A DNA stretch of 64,000 nucleotides, taken from positions 1 to 64,000 of the forward strand of contig JAFPZD010000040.1 in assembly GCA_017417465.1 (NCBI GenBank). Direction: 5' to 3'. A model generated the notes under the pieces. That model searched no databases. It saw only the letters and a list, made by a program, of their open reading frames with translations, and was not told the DNA's origin. The translations under genes and the position numbers were made by a program. Positions 17,157-26,193 of the stretch are shown in pieces (positions within the stretch are counted from its first letter, which is position 1; every line of letters begins with the position of its first letter). The stretch is from Prevotella sp. (GTDB lineage: Bacteria; Bacteroidota; Bacteroidia; Bacteroidales; Bacteroidaceae).

Positions 17157-18041
17157 TTAGGCGTTCTTCAGCTCTTCGGGGAGCTTCGGCATGGCACCGT
17201 TCTGGGTGCACACGAAAGCGCTGACTTGGACAGCGATCTTGTGTGCTTCGGTGACGGGCTTGCCACTGAGGATGGCGGCGCAGAAGGAACCGGTGAAGGA
17301 GTCGCCAGCACCGACGGTGTCGGCCACCTTCACTTTCGGTGTCTCCTGGAACGACATCTGTCCAGGCGTGAAGACGTAAGAGCCATTCGTGCCACAGGTG
17401 AGCACGAGCATGTCGAGGTTGTACTTTCCAAGGATGAGCCAACACTTGTTCTCGATGTCGAGACCAGGATAGCCAAACATACGTCCAATGAGCACAAGCT
17501 CCTCATCGTTGATCTTGAGGATGTTACACCGCTGCAGCGACTCGTGTATGACCTCCTTTGAATAGAACTGCTGTCGCAGGTTGATATCGAAGATCTTCAC
17601 GCAATCGGCAGGCGTGGCATCGAGGAACCGATGGATGGTCTCACGGGAGACGACGTTACGCTGTGCGAGCGAACCGAAGCATACGGCGCGGCACGAGCGT
17701 GCGATGGCAGCAACATCATCGTCGAAGGGGATGTTGTCCCACGCCACGTTCTCACGGATATCGTAAGTGGGAATGCCCTGCTCGTCGAGTGTCACCTGTA
17801 CAGTGCCCGTTGGATAGGGCACACGGGGAAGCAGGTCGTTGAGCCCATGCTCGCGCAATGCGTCGATGGTCTCTTCAGCAAGCTTATCATTACCAAGTGC
17901 ACTGACGGCGATAGTGTTGTCCATGCCGAGGAACTGTCCTGCGTGATAGGCGAAATTGGCAGGGGCGCCCCCCAGTTTCTTGCCTTCGGGAAGTACATCC
18001 CATAGGACTTCGCCGAGTCCTACTACATAACGCTTATTCAT
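17157..18041 (-). CDS. PfkB-family fructokinase
   Basis: A 294-aa sugar kinase that phosphorylates cytosolic fructose for glycolysis. It has the N-terminal PfkB glycine motif (GLGEVLWDVLPEGKKLGGAPAN) and the C-terminal DTVGAGDSFTGSF with the catalytic Asp and anion hole. It is the last gene of the fructan locus and follows the fructose permease by 29 nt, a gap holding one copy of the TTTGAGGTTTGAGAT repeat. The genomic context (GH32 enzymes, permease) supports fructose as substrate; ribose or another sugar is unlikely. Confidence 0.92.
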   Translation of the reverse strand: MNKRYVVGLGEVLWDVLPEGKKLGGAPANFAYHAGQFLGMDNTIAVSALGNDKLAEETIDALREHGLNDLLPRVPYPTGTVQVTLDEQGIPTYDIRENVAWDNIPFDDDVAAIARSCRAVCFGSLAQRNVVSRETIHRFLDATPADCVKIFDINLRQQFYSKEVIHESLQRCNILKINDEELVLIGRMFGYPGLDIENKCWLILGKYNLDMLVLTCGTNGSYVFTPGQMSFQETPKVKVADTVGAGDSFTGSFCAAILSGKPVTEAHKIAVQVSAFVCTQNGAMPKLPEELKNA

Positions 18042-18070
18042 TGATTTTAGGTTTGAGGTTTGAGATCTAC

Positions 18071-19228
18071 TTAGTGCTTAACCTGCGGGATATAGGTGAA
18101 GAGATAGATGACACCAATGGCCATGACGGCAACGGCACCAGCCTGTCCGACGGCATCGCTGGCGAAGCCCATGAGCAACGGGAAGATGGTACCACCGAAT
18201 AGGCCCATGATCATGAGTCCACTGACCTCGTTCTGCTTGTCGGGCACGGAGAGAAGTGCCTCAGAGAAAGCCATCGAGAAGATGTTCGAGTTACCGTAGC
18301 CAACGAGTGCGATGGCGGTGTAGAGCACAGCCTTCGACTGTCCACCAAACATGAGCACCATGCTGACAGCCAAGAGCACGACACTGATGATGAAGAACCA
18401 ACGCGTCTTCAGCACTCGGAGGAAGAAGGAGCCGGTGAGGGCACCGATGGTACGGAAGATGAAGTAGAGCGAGGTGGCGAAGGCAGCATCGTTGAGCGAC
18501 ATGCCCACGCGCTCCATCAGCAGCTTGGGTGCAGTGGTGTTGGTGCCAACATCGATACCCACATGGCACATGATGCCAAGGAACGACAGCAACACGATGG
18601 GCTTGCCGAGCAGGCGCAGGCAGTCCATGAACGACGACGACTTGCCACCACTGATCTCCTCCTGAATGGGCGTAGCCCAGAGCAGTAGCGTGGCGAGCAC
18701 ACCCACAACGAAGTAGATGAGGAAGAGCACGCGCCAGTCGAGTCCGAAGGAGGGAAGCACCTGTGTGGCGCCCCACATGGCGAGATAGGGAGCAAGGAAC
18801 GAGGCGATGGCCTTGACGAACTGACCGAAGGTGAGTGTCGATGCCAGGTTCTTGTCACCGATAATCAGCATGGCCAGCGGGTTAATACTGGTCTGCATGA
18901 GGGCGTTACCGATGCCGAGCAGCGAGAAGGCTACGAGCATGACGCCAAAGGAATTGCCAAAGAGCGGAATGAAGAGCGAGACGATGGTGACGATGAGCGA
19001 CAGCAGCACCGTGTTCTTACGTCCGATCTTGTTCATCAGCATGCCCGTGGGAACACTAAAGATAAGGAACCAGAAGAAGACCAACGAGGGGAAGATGTTG
19101 GCCACGGAGTCGCTCAGCTGCAAGTCTTCCTTGACATAGTTCGAGGCAATGCCCACAAGGTCGACGAAGCCCATGCAGAAGAAGCAGAGCATCACGGGAA
19201 TGAGATAGATGGATTTGTTTTGCTTCAT
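18071..19228 (-). CDS. MFS sugar permease, FucP-like (probable fructose importer)
   Basis: A 385-aa inner-membrane protein with about 12 transmembrane helices of the FucP-type sugar:proton symporter group (LGIGNALMQTSINPLAMLI, GMLMNKIGRKNTVLLSLIV, with MALGG-like loops near ATLTFGQFVKAIASF). In the fructan locus it would import the fructose released in the periplasm. It lies between the first GH32 gene and the fructokinase. No promoter box is visible in the 105-nt gap upstream, which is filled by CGTTTTAACGAG/CGTTATAACG simple repeats. Confidence 0.88.
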   Translation of the reverse strand: MKQNKSIYLIPVMLCFFCMGFVDLVGIASNYVKEDLQLSDSVANIFPSLVFFWFLIFSVPTGMLMNKIGRKNTVLLSLIVTIVSLFIPLFGNSFGVMLVAFSLLGIGNALMQTSINPLAMLIIGDKNLASTLTFGQFVKAIASFLAPYLAMWGATQVLPSFGLDWRVLFLIYFVVGVLATLLLWATPIQEEISGGKSSSFMDCLRLLGKPIVLLSFLGIMCHVGIDVGTNTTAPKLLMERVGMSLNDAAFATSLYFIFRTIGALTGSFFLRVLKTRWFFIISVVLLAVSMVLMFGGQSKAVLYTAIALVGYGNSNIFSMAFSEALLSVPDKQNEVSGLMIMGLFGGTIFPLLMGFASDAVGQAGAVAVMAIGVIYLFTYIPQVKH

Positions 19229-19333
19229 TGTTCTATTTACGATTTTGTTCGTTGTTCTTTTTTTGAGGTTTTCGTTTTAACGAGTTTTCGTTTTAACGTC
19301 ATTTCGTTATAACGTCATAACGAGGTTGCGAAA
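19229..19333. repeat. TTTTAACG/ATAACG simple repeats
   Basis: Several copies of TTTCGTTTTAACG and CGTTATAACGTCATAACG. The same ATAACGAAATAACG family fills 46058-46110 between panD and panC. Confidence 0.7.
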
Positions 19334-21034
19334 TCACTTTATTTCATAAATGGTTGCTTTTCCGCCCTTCACCTTTATAGTATTATAAGGCTCCGAGGGG
19401 AACACGAGGTTGGTCATGGCCACCTTACCGGCAGCATCGAAGGCCTCGATGGAGCAGCGGTCGATGAAGATGCGCAGCTGCTTCACCTGTCCGTAGGTGG
19501 GAGCCTCGGTGACACAGGGGAACGACTCGCTGAAGCTGACGTTTCCGCTCTTGGTGCGATCCATGGCGAACTTCTGCTTTGCAGCATCGTAGGTCATCAC
19601 CACCTGCTCGCCCAGCGTGTTCGACAGCACAATCTCGGCCTGATTGTTCAGGTCGACAACGATCTCGCAGGCCTCGGTAGGCTTCTTCACCTTGGCGCCA
19701 CGCACAGCCAGCATCTCCTTGGAGGGCACTGCGCTCACATAGGTCTCCTCACCACAGGTGAACAGTCCCAGGTCGCGAGGAATGGAGTTAGCTGAGCGGA
19801 ACTGCTTGGTGGGCACCTGGTTGGCATACTGCCAGTTCGACATCCATGCCAGCACCACGCGGCGATTCTCAGGAGCGTTGTAGAACGACACCGTGGCATA
19901 GTGATCCTTACCATAGTCGAGCCACTTGGTCACCTTCGGCATCGACTCGCAGGTGAACTTATGTCCGTCGAAGTCGCCCACGAAATACTGTGTGGCACTG
20001 CCTCCGAAGGGGCCACCAGGGTTGATGTTGCAGATGAGAACCCACTTCTTTGATTTGAGATTTGAGTTCACTCCTGCCTCCTCACTCCTAACTTCTAACT
20101 CAAACAGGTCGGGGCACTCCCAGACGCCACTGTGGTTACCATACTCTTGTCCGAACGACGACTCATACTTCCAGTCCTTCAGGTCGACAGATGAGTAGAG
20201 CTGCATCTCCTGTCCCACGGCCAGAATCATGATCCAGCGTTGCGTAGGCTCATACCAGAACACGTTAGGGTCGCGGAAGTCGGGCTTGTCAGAGGTGATG
20301 ACGGGGTTGCCCTCGTACTTCTTGAAGGTGCGTCCGTTGTCCTTCGACACGGCCATCGACTGCGTCTGACTCATACCGGCAGAGGTGTAGAATGCCACCA
20401 CGTCATTGCCATTGGTGATACACGAGCCACTGAAGATAGCGCCAAGCCAGTCGGCCTCCAGAGCCAAAGGCTGAGCGTCCCAGTGTATCAGGTCCTTCGA
20501 CGTGGAGTGTCCCCACGTCATGTTCTCCCACTGCGATCCGTAGGGGTTATACTGATAGTAGAGGTGCCACACGCCATCCTTGTAAAACATGCCGTTCGGG
20601 TCATTCATCCAGCCGTAGAGCGGTGTGTGATGATAGAGCGGGCGGAAGCGTTCGCGGTTAGTGGTGTCGAATGTGTCGGAGAACTTCAGCTCCTTCCAGC
20701 ATACGAACTCGGCCACAGCGCCCTTCTGACGACGGTCTCCATGGAACACGATGTCGAACAGGCGTGCGCCCTTCAGCTCGTAGGGCATCCAGTAGTCGAC
20801 ACGGTCGACGGCCAGCTTCACGTTTATTCGTTGTACCATCTCGTTGCGACTGTCAAGCACGGCGATAGCAGCTATCTCTTCTGTCTCCTGCACAGGCAGC
20901 AGCACATACTTCTTGCCCTGTTCCAAACGCATCATAGCGTGGTTGTCGCCCAAGATGTTGGGCGTTGTCTGGGCCAGGGCTGTCAGCCCCATCATGGCCG
21001 TAGCCATCATCATGATGATTCTTTTTCGTTTCAT
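19334..21034 (-). CDS. GH32 fructan hydrolase (exported)
   Basis: A 566-aa glycoside hydrolase family 32 enzyme cleaving beta-fructosidic bonds of levan, inulin or sucrose. Catalytic motifs: WMNDPNG at 142-148 (nucleophile Asp145), FRDP (transition-state Asp255), WECPD (acid/base Glu306). The five-bladed propeller is followed by a C-terminal beta-sandwich from about residue 430. ATG 21034 opens a signal peptide ending near LTALAQ, so the enzyme is periplasmic or surface-exposed. Residues 314-329 (VRSEEAGVNSNLKSK) are an insertion encoded by simple repeat. The -7 box is at 21064-21071, so the downstream part of the locus can be transcribed separately. Confidence 0.93.
   Translation of the reverse strand: MKRKRIIMMMATAMMGLTALAQTTPNILGDNHAMMRLEQGKKYVLLPVQETEEIAAIAVLDSRNEMVQRINVKLAVDRVDYWMPYELKGARLFDIVFHGDRRQKGAVAEFVCWKELKFSDTFDTTNRERFRPLYHHTPLYGWMNDPNGMFYKDGVWHLYYQYNPYGSQWENMTWGHSTSKDLIHWDAQPLALEADWLGAIFSGSCITNGNDVVAFYTSAGMSQTQSMAVSKDNGRTFKKYEGNPVITSDKPDFRDPNVFWYEPTQRWIMILAVGQEMQLYSSVDLKDWKYESSFGQEYGNHSGVWECPDLFELEVRSEEAGVNSNLKSKKWVLICNINPGGPFGGSATQYFVGDFDGHKFTCESMPKVTKWLDYGKDHYATVSFYNAPENRRVVLAWMSNWQYANQVPTKQFRSANSIPRDLGLFTCGEETYVSAVPSKEMLAVRGAKVKKPTEACEIVVDLNNQAEIVLSNTLGEQVVMTYDAAKQKFAMDRTKSGNVSFSESFPCVTEAPTYGQVKQLRIFIDRCSIEAFDAAGKVAMTNLVFPSEPYNTIKVKGGKATIYEIK
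20046..20105 (-). repeat. Intergenic-type simple repeat inside the GH32 gene
   Basis: About 55 nt of TTTGATTTGAGATTTGAG and CTCACTCCTAACTTCTAACT sequence, matching intergenic families of the window, lies in frame between the WECPDLFEL and KWVLICN coding segments. The neighbouring second GH32 has only a three-residue loop here. Confidence 0.75.
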
Positions 21035-21063
21035 TGATCCTTTTAGGTATTGGTTAATGGCTG

Positions 21064-21071
21064 CAAAGTTA
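21064..21071 (-). promoter_or_regulatory. -7 box of the first GH32 gene
   Basis: TAACTTTG on the minus strand, 30 nt upstream of the ATG at 21034. Confidence 0.8.
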
Positions 21072-21126
21072 CAAAAATATCCTGAAAAACAATCTTTTCC
21101 TTCCAACTAACTACTAATAAATAACA

Positions 21127-22668
21127 TTATTTCCAAATGCTATTGAGTTTACGCACCTGTGCCTCGCTGGTTGTTCCGTTGACTGACAGGCGGTTATAGA
21201 TAGACTTGGGGAACACAAGGTTGGTCATGGCCATGGAGCCACTCTGTGTGAAGAGCTCTACCGACGACTGGTCGACGAAGAGGTCGAGCGTCACCGTGTT
21301 GCCCGTCACGTTGAGCGGAGCCTGGATAGAGGGCACCGAGAACGTGCCGTTGAACGAAGTCTGGCCTGTTGTAGAGGTGCGGTGAACGGTCAGTGTGCGT
21401 GCTGTGGCATTGACATCGAACACGAACTTCTCGTCATTGTCGTTGCTCAGAGTGACCGTACTGTTCTTGTCAAGGCCAAGCGTCAGGCGCAGCTGATAGG
21501 CATCGCCAGCTTCATAGTCGCCAGTGACGGTCTGCCACTGTCCGGCAATGCCGTCAATCTCCTTGACGACGGTATTACCCAGCAGCGTCTTGCCATCGAT
21601 CTCGATGAGCTTCAGCTCACGCGGCAGCGTGAAGGCTGAGCGCCAGGGCGAGCAAGGCACGTTGCCAGAGTACTGCCAGTTGTTCATCCATCCAATCATG
21701 ATGCGACGATCGCCAGTGCCTGACCATGTGACGCCTGCATAGTTGTCCATGCCATAGTCGAACCACACGGGGTAGTCACCAGCATCGGCAGTGAACGTTG
21801 TACCATCGAACTGACCCGTGAAGTACATCATTCCAGAGCCGAGGATAGGTCCACCGGGGTTCACACTCACCACCAACACCCACTTATCGCCCATCTGAAT
21901 GAGGTCGGGGCACTCCCACTGCAGGCTCGGACGGCCATTCAGTTTGGTGACGAACGTGCTCAGGTGCTGCCACGACTTCAGGTCGGTAGAGCCGTAGAAC
22001 TCCACGCCCATCTTCCAGCCCTTTGCCAAGGCCATGATCCACTTCTTCGAAGCCTGGTGCCAGAACACCTTCGGGTCGCGCAGGTTGTCGTCATCGTTCT
22101 TGATGACGGGGTTACTGGCAAAGCGGGTGAAGTTCTTACCACCATCGGTGCTATAGGCAATGCACTGCTGTTGCTTGCCAGCCACGTCGCCTGTCTCACC
22201 AGCAGCGGTGTAGAGAGCCACCATAGCGCCAGCGCCAAAGCCGGCAGTGTTGTCCTTGTCGATGACGCAGGAGCCACTAAAGACGGCACCCAGCGCATCG
22301 CGGGTCAGTGCCACGGCCTGCTCAGTCCAGTGAATGAGGTCTGAAGAGGTGGCATGTCCCCACGACATGTTGCCCCAGTCGTTGCCCTGCGGGTTATACT
22401 GATAGAAGAGGTGGTAGGTGCCATTGTCATAGACCAAGCCATTCGGATCGTTAACCCAGTTCTTGGCAGGCGTATAGTGCACCTGCGGACGGAATTGCTC
22501 GTCGTAGCCACTCTTAGCCACTGGCTCTTCGTCCTTGGGCTGCTCGGGCTGTGGGTCGTCAATCAGCGGGTTGTAGTCCTGACCGTGATTGTCATCACCT
22601 CCACACGACGCCATCATCAGCGAGGCAGCGAACAGCAATGCTGCAAACGTATAAGTTGTCATTTTCAT
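21127..22668 (-). CDS. GH32 lipoprotein, probable surface fructanase
   Basis: A 513-aa GH32 enzyme with a lipoprotein signal (LMMASC, acylated Cys22), then an Asp/Glu-rich stretch (GGDDNHGQDYNP) typical of Bacteroidetes surface lipoprotein export. Catalytic motifs are intact: WVNDPNG (nucleophile Asp74), LRDP (Asp198), WECPD (Glu252). In B. thetaiotaomicron the surface GH32 lipoprotein of the levan locus is an endo-levanase. By position and anchoring this is probably the counterpart, but endo versus exo action cannot be read from the sequence. The two GH32 enzymes would act in sequence, at the surface and then in the periplasm. Confidence 0.93.
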   Translation of the reverse strand: MKMTTYTFAALLFAASLMMASCGGDDNHGQDYNPLIDDPQPEQPKDEEPVAKSGYDEQFRPQVHYTPAKNWVNDPNGLVYDNGTYHLFYQYNPQGNDWGNMSWGHATSSDLIHWTEQAVALTRDALGAVFSGSCVIDKDNTAGFGAGAMVALYTAAGETGDVAGKQQQCIAYSTDGGKNFTRFASNPVIKNDDDNLRDPKVFWHQASKKWIMALAKGWKMGVEFYGSTDLKSWQHLSTFVTKLNGRPSLQWECPDLIQMGDKWVLVVSVNPGGPILGSGMMYFTGQFDGTTFTADAGDYPVWFDYGMDNYAGVTWSGTGDRRIMIGWMNNWQYSGNVPCSPWRSAFTLPRELKLIEIDGKTLLGNTVVKEIDGIAGQWQTVTGDYEAGDAYQLRLTLGLDKNSTVTLSNDNDEKFVFDVNATARTLTVHRTSTTGQTSFNGTFSVPSIQAPLNVTGNTVTLDLFVDQSSVELFTQSGSMAMTNLVFPKSIYNRLSVNGTTSEAQVRKLNSIWK

Positions 22669-22744
22669 TTTTGTCTGTGATAGTAAAGAAAACTATTTTC
22701 ACGTCCCGTGGAAAGGGAGCGTGAAAATAGTTTTCAGCGATTCA

Positions 22745-24256
22745 TTATCTTGTCTTCAGATACTCCAGAGAGTTCTTTGCCAGCGTGAGCACATTGTCCT
22801 GATAGATGTTGTTCTTCGGGTGTGCGCTCTTGTCAGGCGAGCCGTCAGCGTTCTTCATCGAGAACTCGCAGCCACCGTTACCGATGCAGAGCAGTGTGCC
22901 CTTGAAGTCGGTGTTACCCTGCTGAGCCTCCCAGACGTTCATCTGGCTCACCCAGTCGATCTGGCTGTCCCAGGTACCGAGCGGATAGACGCCGTAGGTC
23001 TGCGTGCACTGTATGTAGCAAGCCTCTTCCTGATTGCCAATGCCGGTCCAGAGTGAAGGCAGGTTGAAGAACAGGCAGTTGTGGTCCTCAGTCCAACCCG
23101 GGCCCTTGAAGGCGATGAGCTTCGTGCGGTCGGTCGACTCTACTTCCAGTCCCTTGTAGATGGGGTGCGTAGAGTGGTCCTTCGAGAAGCGTCCACCAGG
23201 ATTCAGCTGAACGGCCATCTTCCAGACGTCGTTGTTGATACCACCAGGGCCAGTACCGATGGCACGGTCGTTGCCCTTCATCTCGTCAAGACTGATGCGG
23301 CCCAGATGACCGGCATAGACTGTGGCGTGGCTCCAGAGCAACAGTGAACCACCATCCTTGTACCACTGGCGGATGAACGGTGTGGCACTCTCGACGACAG
23401 CAGGCACTGCGAACACCTCAGCCTCGCTGACGCCCTCGAGGTCACGCAGCCAGAAGAGCACGCGGAAAGGCTCCACGACGTCGACAGAGTTGATGGTCGA
23501 GAAGGGCACGAACTGTGCGGTGGGATAAGTCTCGTGCAGCCAGAGCCATGCTGAAGCCTCGTCGTCATCACCGTCGGCAATGAGCTTCTCAGGTGTGTCG
23601 TAGATGCTCAGGAAGCCGATGGCGGTCTTACCGATGCGCAGTGACGAGGAAGTAGAGAGCGAGGTGCCCTTGTCGTTGACAGCGACGAGTGTGACGTCCC
23701 ATGTGTCGCCAGTCTCCACGTCGGGAATGGTGTAGCTGGTCTGCGAGCCGCTGAGCGTCTCGTTGATGGTACGCTTGCCATTGGTAGCCGTGAACTTGAT
23801 GCTGGTGGCATCGGCGGCACGGTTCCACTCCACGAGTGCATCGTAGCCACCGGGCTTGTCCAGCTGACTCATCATCACGCCACTGATGCTCGTGGCACCC
23901 TCGCGGGTGTAGCTCTTGATGACACCCTTTGAGAAGTTCTGGCCATCGCTGAGCTTGAAGACGTATTCGAAGGGAACGTTCGTGGGAACGGTCTTGTGCG
24001 TGAAGCTATTGCCACTGACGGTCTCGCTCGAGAAGAGCGTACCGCTGCGGTAGACGGCCACCTGCATCTGAGCCTGCTGTGCGGGCCATGACCAGATATA
24101 GTCGTCGCCGTTCAACTGTCCGGTAATCTGTGAGGCGTCAGGGGCCTGCAGTTTCATAGCCTCCTGTTCGTAGTCCTTGTCCTGGCAGCTTGTCAGGGTT
24201 GCGGTGATACCGCAACAAACGGAACATGCGATGAGAAATTGAAATATCTTTTTCAT
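22745..24256 (-). CDS. DUF4960 surface glycan-binding lipoprotein (SusE/F position)
   Basis: A 503-aa lipoprotein (lipobox ATLTSC, Cys24). An Ig/fibronectin-like region at about 30-200 (FKLSDGQNFSKGVIKSYTRE, GDTWDVTLVAVNDKGTS) is followed by a C-terminal DUF4960-type domain (IRQWYKDGGSLLLWSHATVY ... TLLCIGNGGCEFSMKN). In the B. thetaiotaomicron levan locus the equivalent position is held by a fructan-binding surface protein, so glycan capture for SusC/D is the expected job. It follows SusD by 62 nt. Confidence 0.85.
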   Translation of the reverse strand: MKKIFQFLIACSVCCGITATLTSCQDKDYEQEAMKLQAPDASQITGQLNGDDYIWSWPAQQAQMQVAVYRSGTLFSSETVSGNSFTHKTVPTNVPFEYVFKLSDGQNFSKGVIKSYTREGATSISGVMMSQLDKPGGYDALVEWNRAADATSIKFTATNGKRTINETLSGSQTSYTIPDVETGDTWDVTLVAVNDKGTSLSTSSSLRIGKTAIGFLSIYDTPEKLIADGDDDEASAWLWLHETYPTAQFVPFSTINSVDVVEPFRVLFWLRDLEGVSEAEVFAVPAVVESATPFIRQWYKDGGSLLLWSHATVYAGHLGRISLDEMKGNDRAIGTGPGGINNDVWKMAVQLNPGGRFSKDHSTHPIYKGLEVESTDRTKLIAFKGPGWTEDHNCLFFNLPSLWTGIGNQEEACYIQCTQTYGVYPLGTWDSQIDWVSQMNVWEAQQGNTDFKGTLLCIGNGGCEFSMKNADGSPDKSAHPKNNIYQDNVLTLAKNSLEYLKTR

Positions 24257-24318
24257 AATTATTATTGTTTTTATAGCGGTAGCAAACTATTAACTATTCA
24301 CTTTTCACTATTCACTTA

Positions 24319-26097
24319 TTAATTGTATCCCTTGTTCTGAGTGTAGAGTCCGGGCACGTAGTAGAGCTGGATGTAAGGCAGGGGGAAGTACTCGTTCTTG
24401 GCGGGCGTGAAGTGAGCGTCCTTGTAGTACTGGGCGTAGGTCTGTCCGTCGTAGACGACGTCCTTCTCCTTCTCGAAGAACTTGTTCAGCGTCTGTGAGG
24501 CGATGCCCCAGCGGCGCAGGTCGAAGTAGCGACCATTCTCCATGGCGAGCTCCAGGCGGCGCTCCCACTGCAGGCACTGGCGAGCCTGCTCCTTCGTCTG
24601 GAAGTAGCTGGCGGGATAGAGTGCGATGTCGCACTGGTCGGCAGCGTATGCGATGTGCTTGGCCACTGAGTTCTTGGCACGCTGACGAATGTCGTTGATG
24701 ATGTTGCGGGCCTCCTCAAGCGATCCAGTCTCGATGAGTGCCTCGGCACGCATCAGCATGACGTCGGTGTAGCGCAGCACGTAGTCGTTCATGGCGAAAG
24801 CCTGCCAGGGGTTGTCGTAGGTCTCACCCTTCGAGCGCTGCGGCACCTCCTTCATTGAGGCGTAGTAGCCGTAGGTGTTGGGTGTACGCGAGTTGTCCTT
24901 CGTCATGGTGTACTGTGACTCGTACTTGTAGGGGAAGGACGGCATACCAACGGTGTGGAACAGACGCGGATCCCATTTCTGAGCGGTGGGAATACCCTTG
25001 ATGGGATAGTCCGTCTTGTTGTTGTAGTCGTTGAACATGGGCAGTCCGTCCTTGGTCTTGAAGGCGTTCACCAGGTTCTGCGTGGGCTTGTGGAAGTCCC
25101 ATCCGCACGACCAGATGCCCCAGCAGCCATTCAGCATGTTGCTCCAGTTGGCACGTCCGTAGAGGGTGTTGTCGTCCTGATAGTCAGAGTGCTGGACGGC
25201 GAAGATGCTCTCCTTCGAGTTCTTGTACTCGGGGAGGAAGATGTCGCCAAAGTCCTCGAGATAGCCGTAGCTTGAGCTCTTCACCACCTCCGTGTACTTC
25301 AGCACTTCCTGCATGTAGCTATTGTTGATATGACTCACGCCGGTGCTGGCCTCGTAGCCATCACCCCATGCCATTGTCAGGTAGCACTTTGCCAGATAGG
25401 CAGCAGCGGCAATCTTGTTGGCACGTCCACCCTGGGCCTGCGTGACGGGCAGCACGTCGTAGGCGAACTTGAAGTCGGCGACGATCTTGTCCATCAGCTC
25501 CTCATGCGTGAACTGGTTGTTGGGTGTCTGCTCCTCGGTGTGGTTCTTATAGACTTCCTCGTCGACCCAGGGTACCTGGTACCACATCTGCACGAGTTTG
25601 AAGTAGAAGTGGGCACGCAGGAAGCGCACCTCGCCCTCGCGGATCTTGGTGGTCTCCTCGCCCAGCTTGGCATTGCCATACTCGGCCAGTGAAACCAGTG
25701 CACGGTTGCAGCGTGAGATGCTGCAGTAGAAGTGATACCAGAGCTCGTCCATGTGGTCAGGCGTAGAAGCCGTCAGTGTCGACCACACCTCGACGGGGTG
25801 GTAGTTGGTGTCGGTGGTACCCGAGCCACCCTTCATGGCGTCGTCAGACGAGACGTCACCGTAGGGCCACAGGTTGAACGGATAGGTGTACCAGTCGTCG
25901 CCAAGCTTGGCATAGGCCGAGGTAACCATTTCGTCGGGCTGGCTCATGGCGAGGTCCTCGCTGATGACACCCTGCGGCTCGACGTCGATAAAGTCGTTGC
26001 ACGAGGTGAGGAGCAACCCACCCCCAACCCCTCCCAAAGTGAGGGGGGCTAAGATAGTGCTGAGCCCTACAACTACCGTTGTTATTCTCTTTTTCAT
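24319..26097 (-). CDS. SusD-family outer-membrane nutrient-binding lipoprotein
   Basis: A 592-aa RagB/SusD protein that lids the SusC channel and binds the fructan. Helical TPR-like family features are spread through the protein: SDDAMKGGSG, RFLRAHFYFKLVQMW, LGEETTKIREGEVRFLRAH, RYTDVMLMRAEALIETG, QWERRLELAMENGRYFDLRRWG. Start ATG 26097 (MKKRITTVVVG) is preferred to the one five codons earlier. The signal is unusually long, with lipobox LLLTSC at Cys33. Its middle (LAPLTLGGVGGGLLL) is encoded by a C-run repeat. It follows SusC by about 80 nt. Confidence 0.94.
   Translation of the reverse strand: MKKRITTVVVGLSTILAPLTLGGVGGGLLLTSCNDFIDVEPQGVISEDLAMSQPDEMVTSAYAKLGDDWYTYPFNLWPYGDVSSDDAMKGGSGTTDTNYHPVEVWSTLTASTPDHMDELWYHFYCSISRCNRALVSLAEYGNAKLGEETTKIREGEVRFLRAHFYFKLVQMWYQVPWVDEEVYKNHTEEQTPNNQFTHEELMDKIVADFKFAYDVLPVTQAQGGRANKIAAAAYLAKCYLTMAWGDGYEASTGVSHINNSYMQEVLKYTEVVKSSSYGYLEDFGDIFLPEYKNSKESIFAVQHSDYQDDNTLYGRANWSNMLNGCWGIWSCGWDFHKPTQNLVNAFKTKDGLPMFNDYNNKTDYPIKGIPTAQKWDPRLFHTVGMPSFPYKYESQYTMTKDNSRTPNTYGYYASMKEVPQRSKGETYDNPWQAFAMNDYVLRYTDVMLMRAEALIETGSLEEARNIINDIRQRAKNSVAKHIAYAADQCDIALYPASYFQTKEQARQCLQWERRLELAMENGRYFDLRRWGIASQTLNKFFEKEKDVVYDGQTYAQYYKDAHFTPAKNEYFPLPYIQLYYVPGLYTQNKGYN
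26012..26050 (-). repeat. C-run palindromic repeat in the SusD signal peptide
   Basis: CCCACCCCCAACCCCTCCC followed by AAAGTGAGGGGGG matches the hairpin elements at 17094-17132 and 26158-26192. It encodes the hydrophobic part of the SusD lipoprotein signal. Confidence 0.8.
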
Positions 26098-26157
26098 TAT
26101 TTTGATATTCATAATTGTATTTGTTTTGTTGACAATGTTTTTTACAAGTCTATAATA

Positions 26158-26192
26158 TCTCCCCTCCCTTGGGGAGGGGCATGGGGGTGGGT
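26158..26192. repeat. CCCCTCCC/GGGGAGGGG element between susC and susD
   Basis: A palindromic element, CCCCTCCCTTGGGGAGGGG, then GGGGGTGGG, placed immediately after the susC stop. It could form a hairpin that tunes the susC to susD transcript ratio; that effect is inference. Confidence 0.7.
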
Positions 26193-26193
26193 T

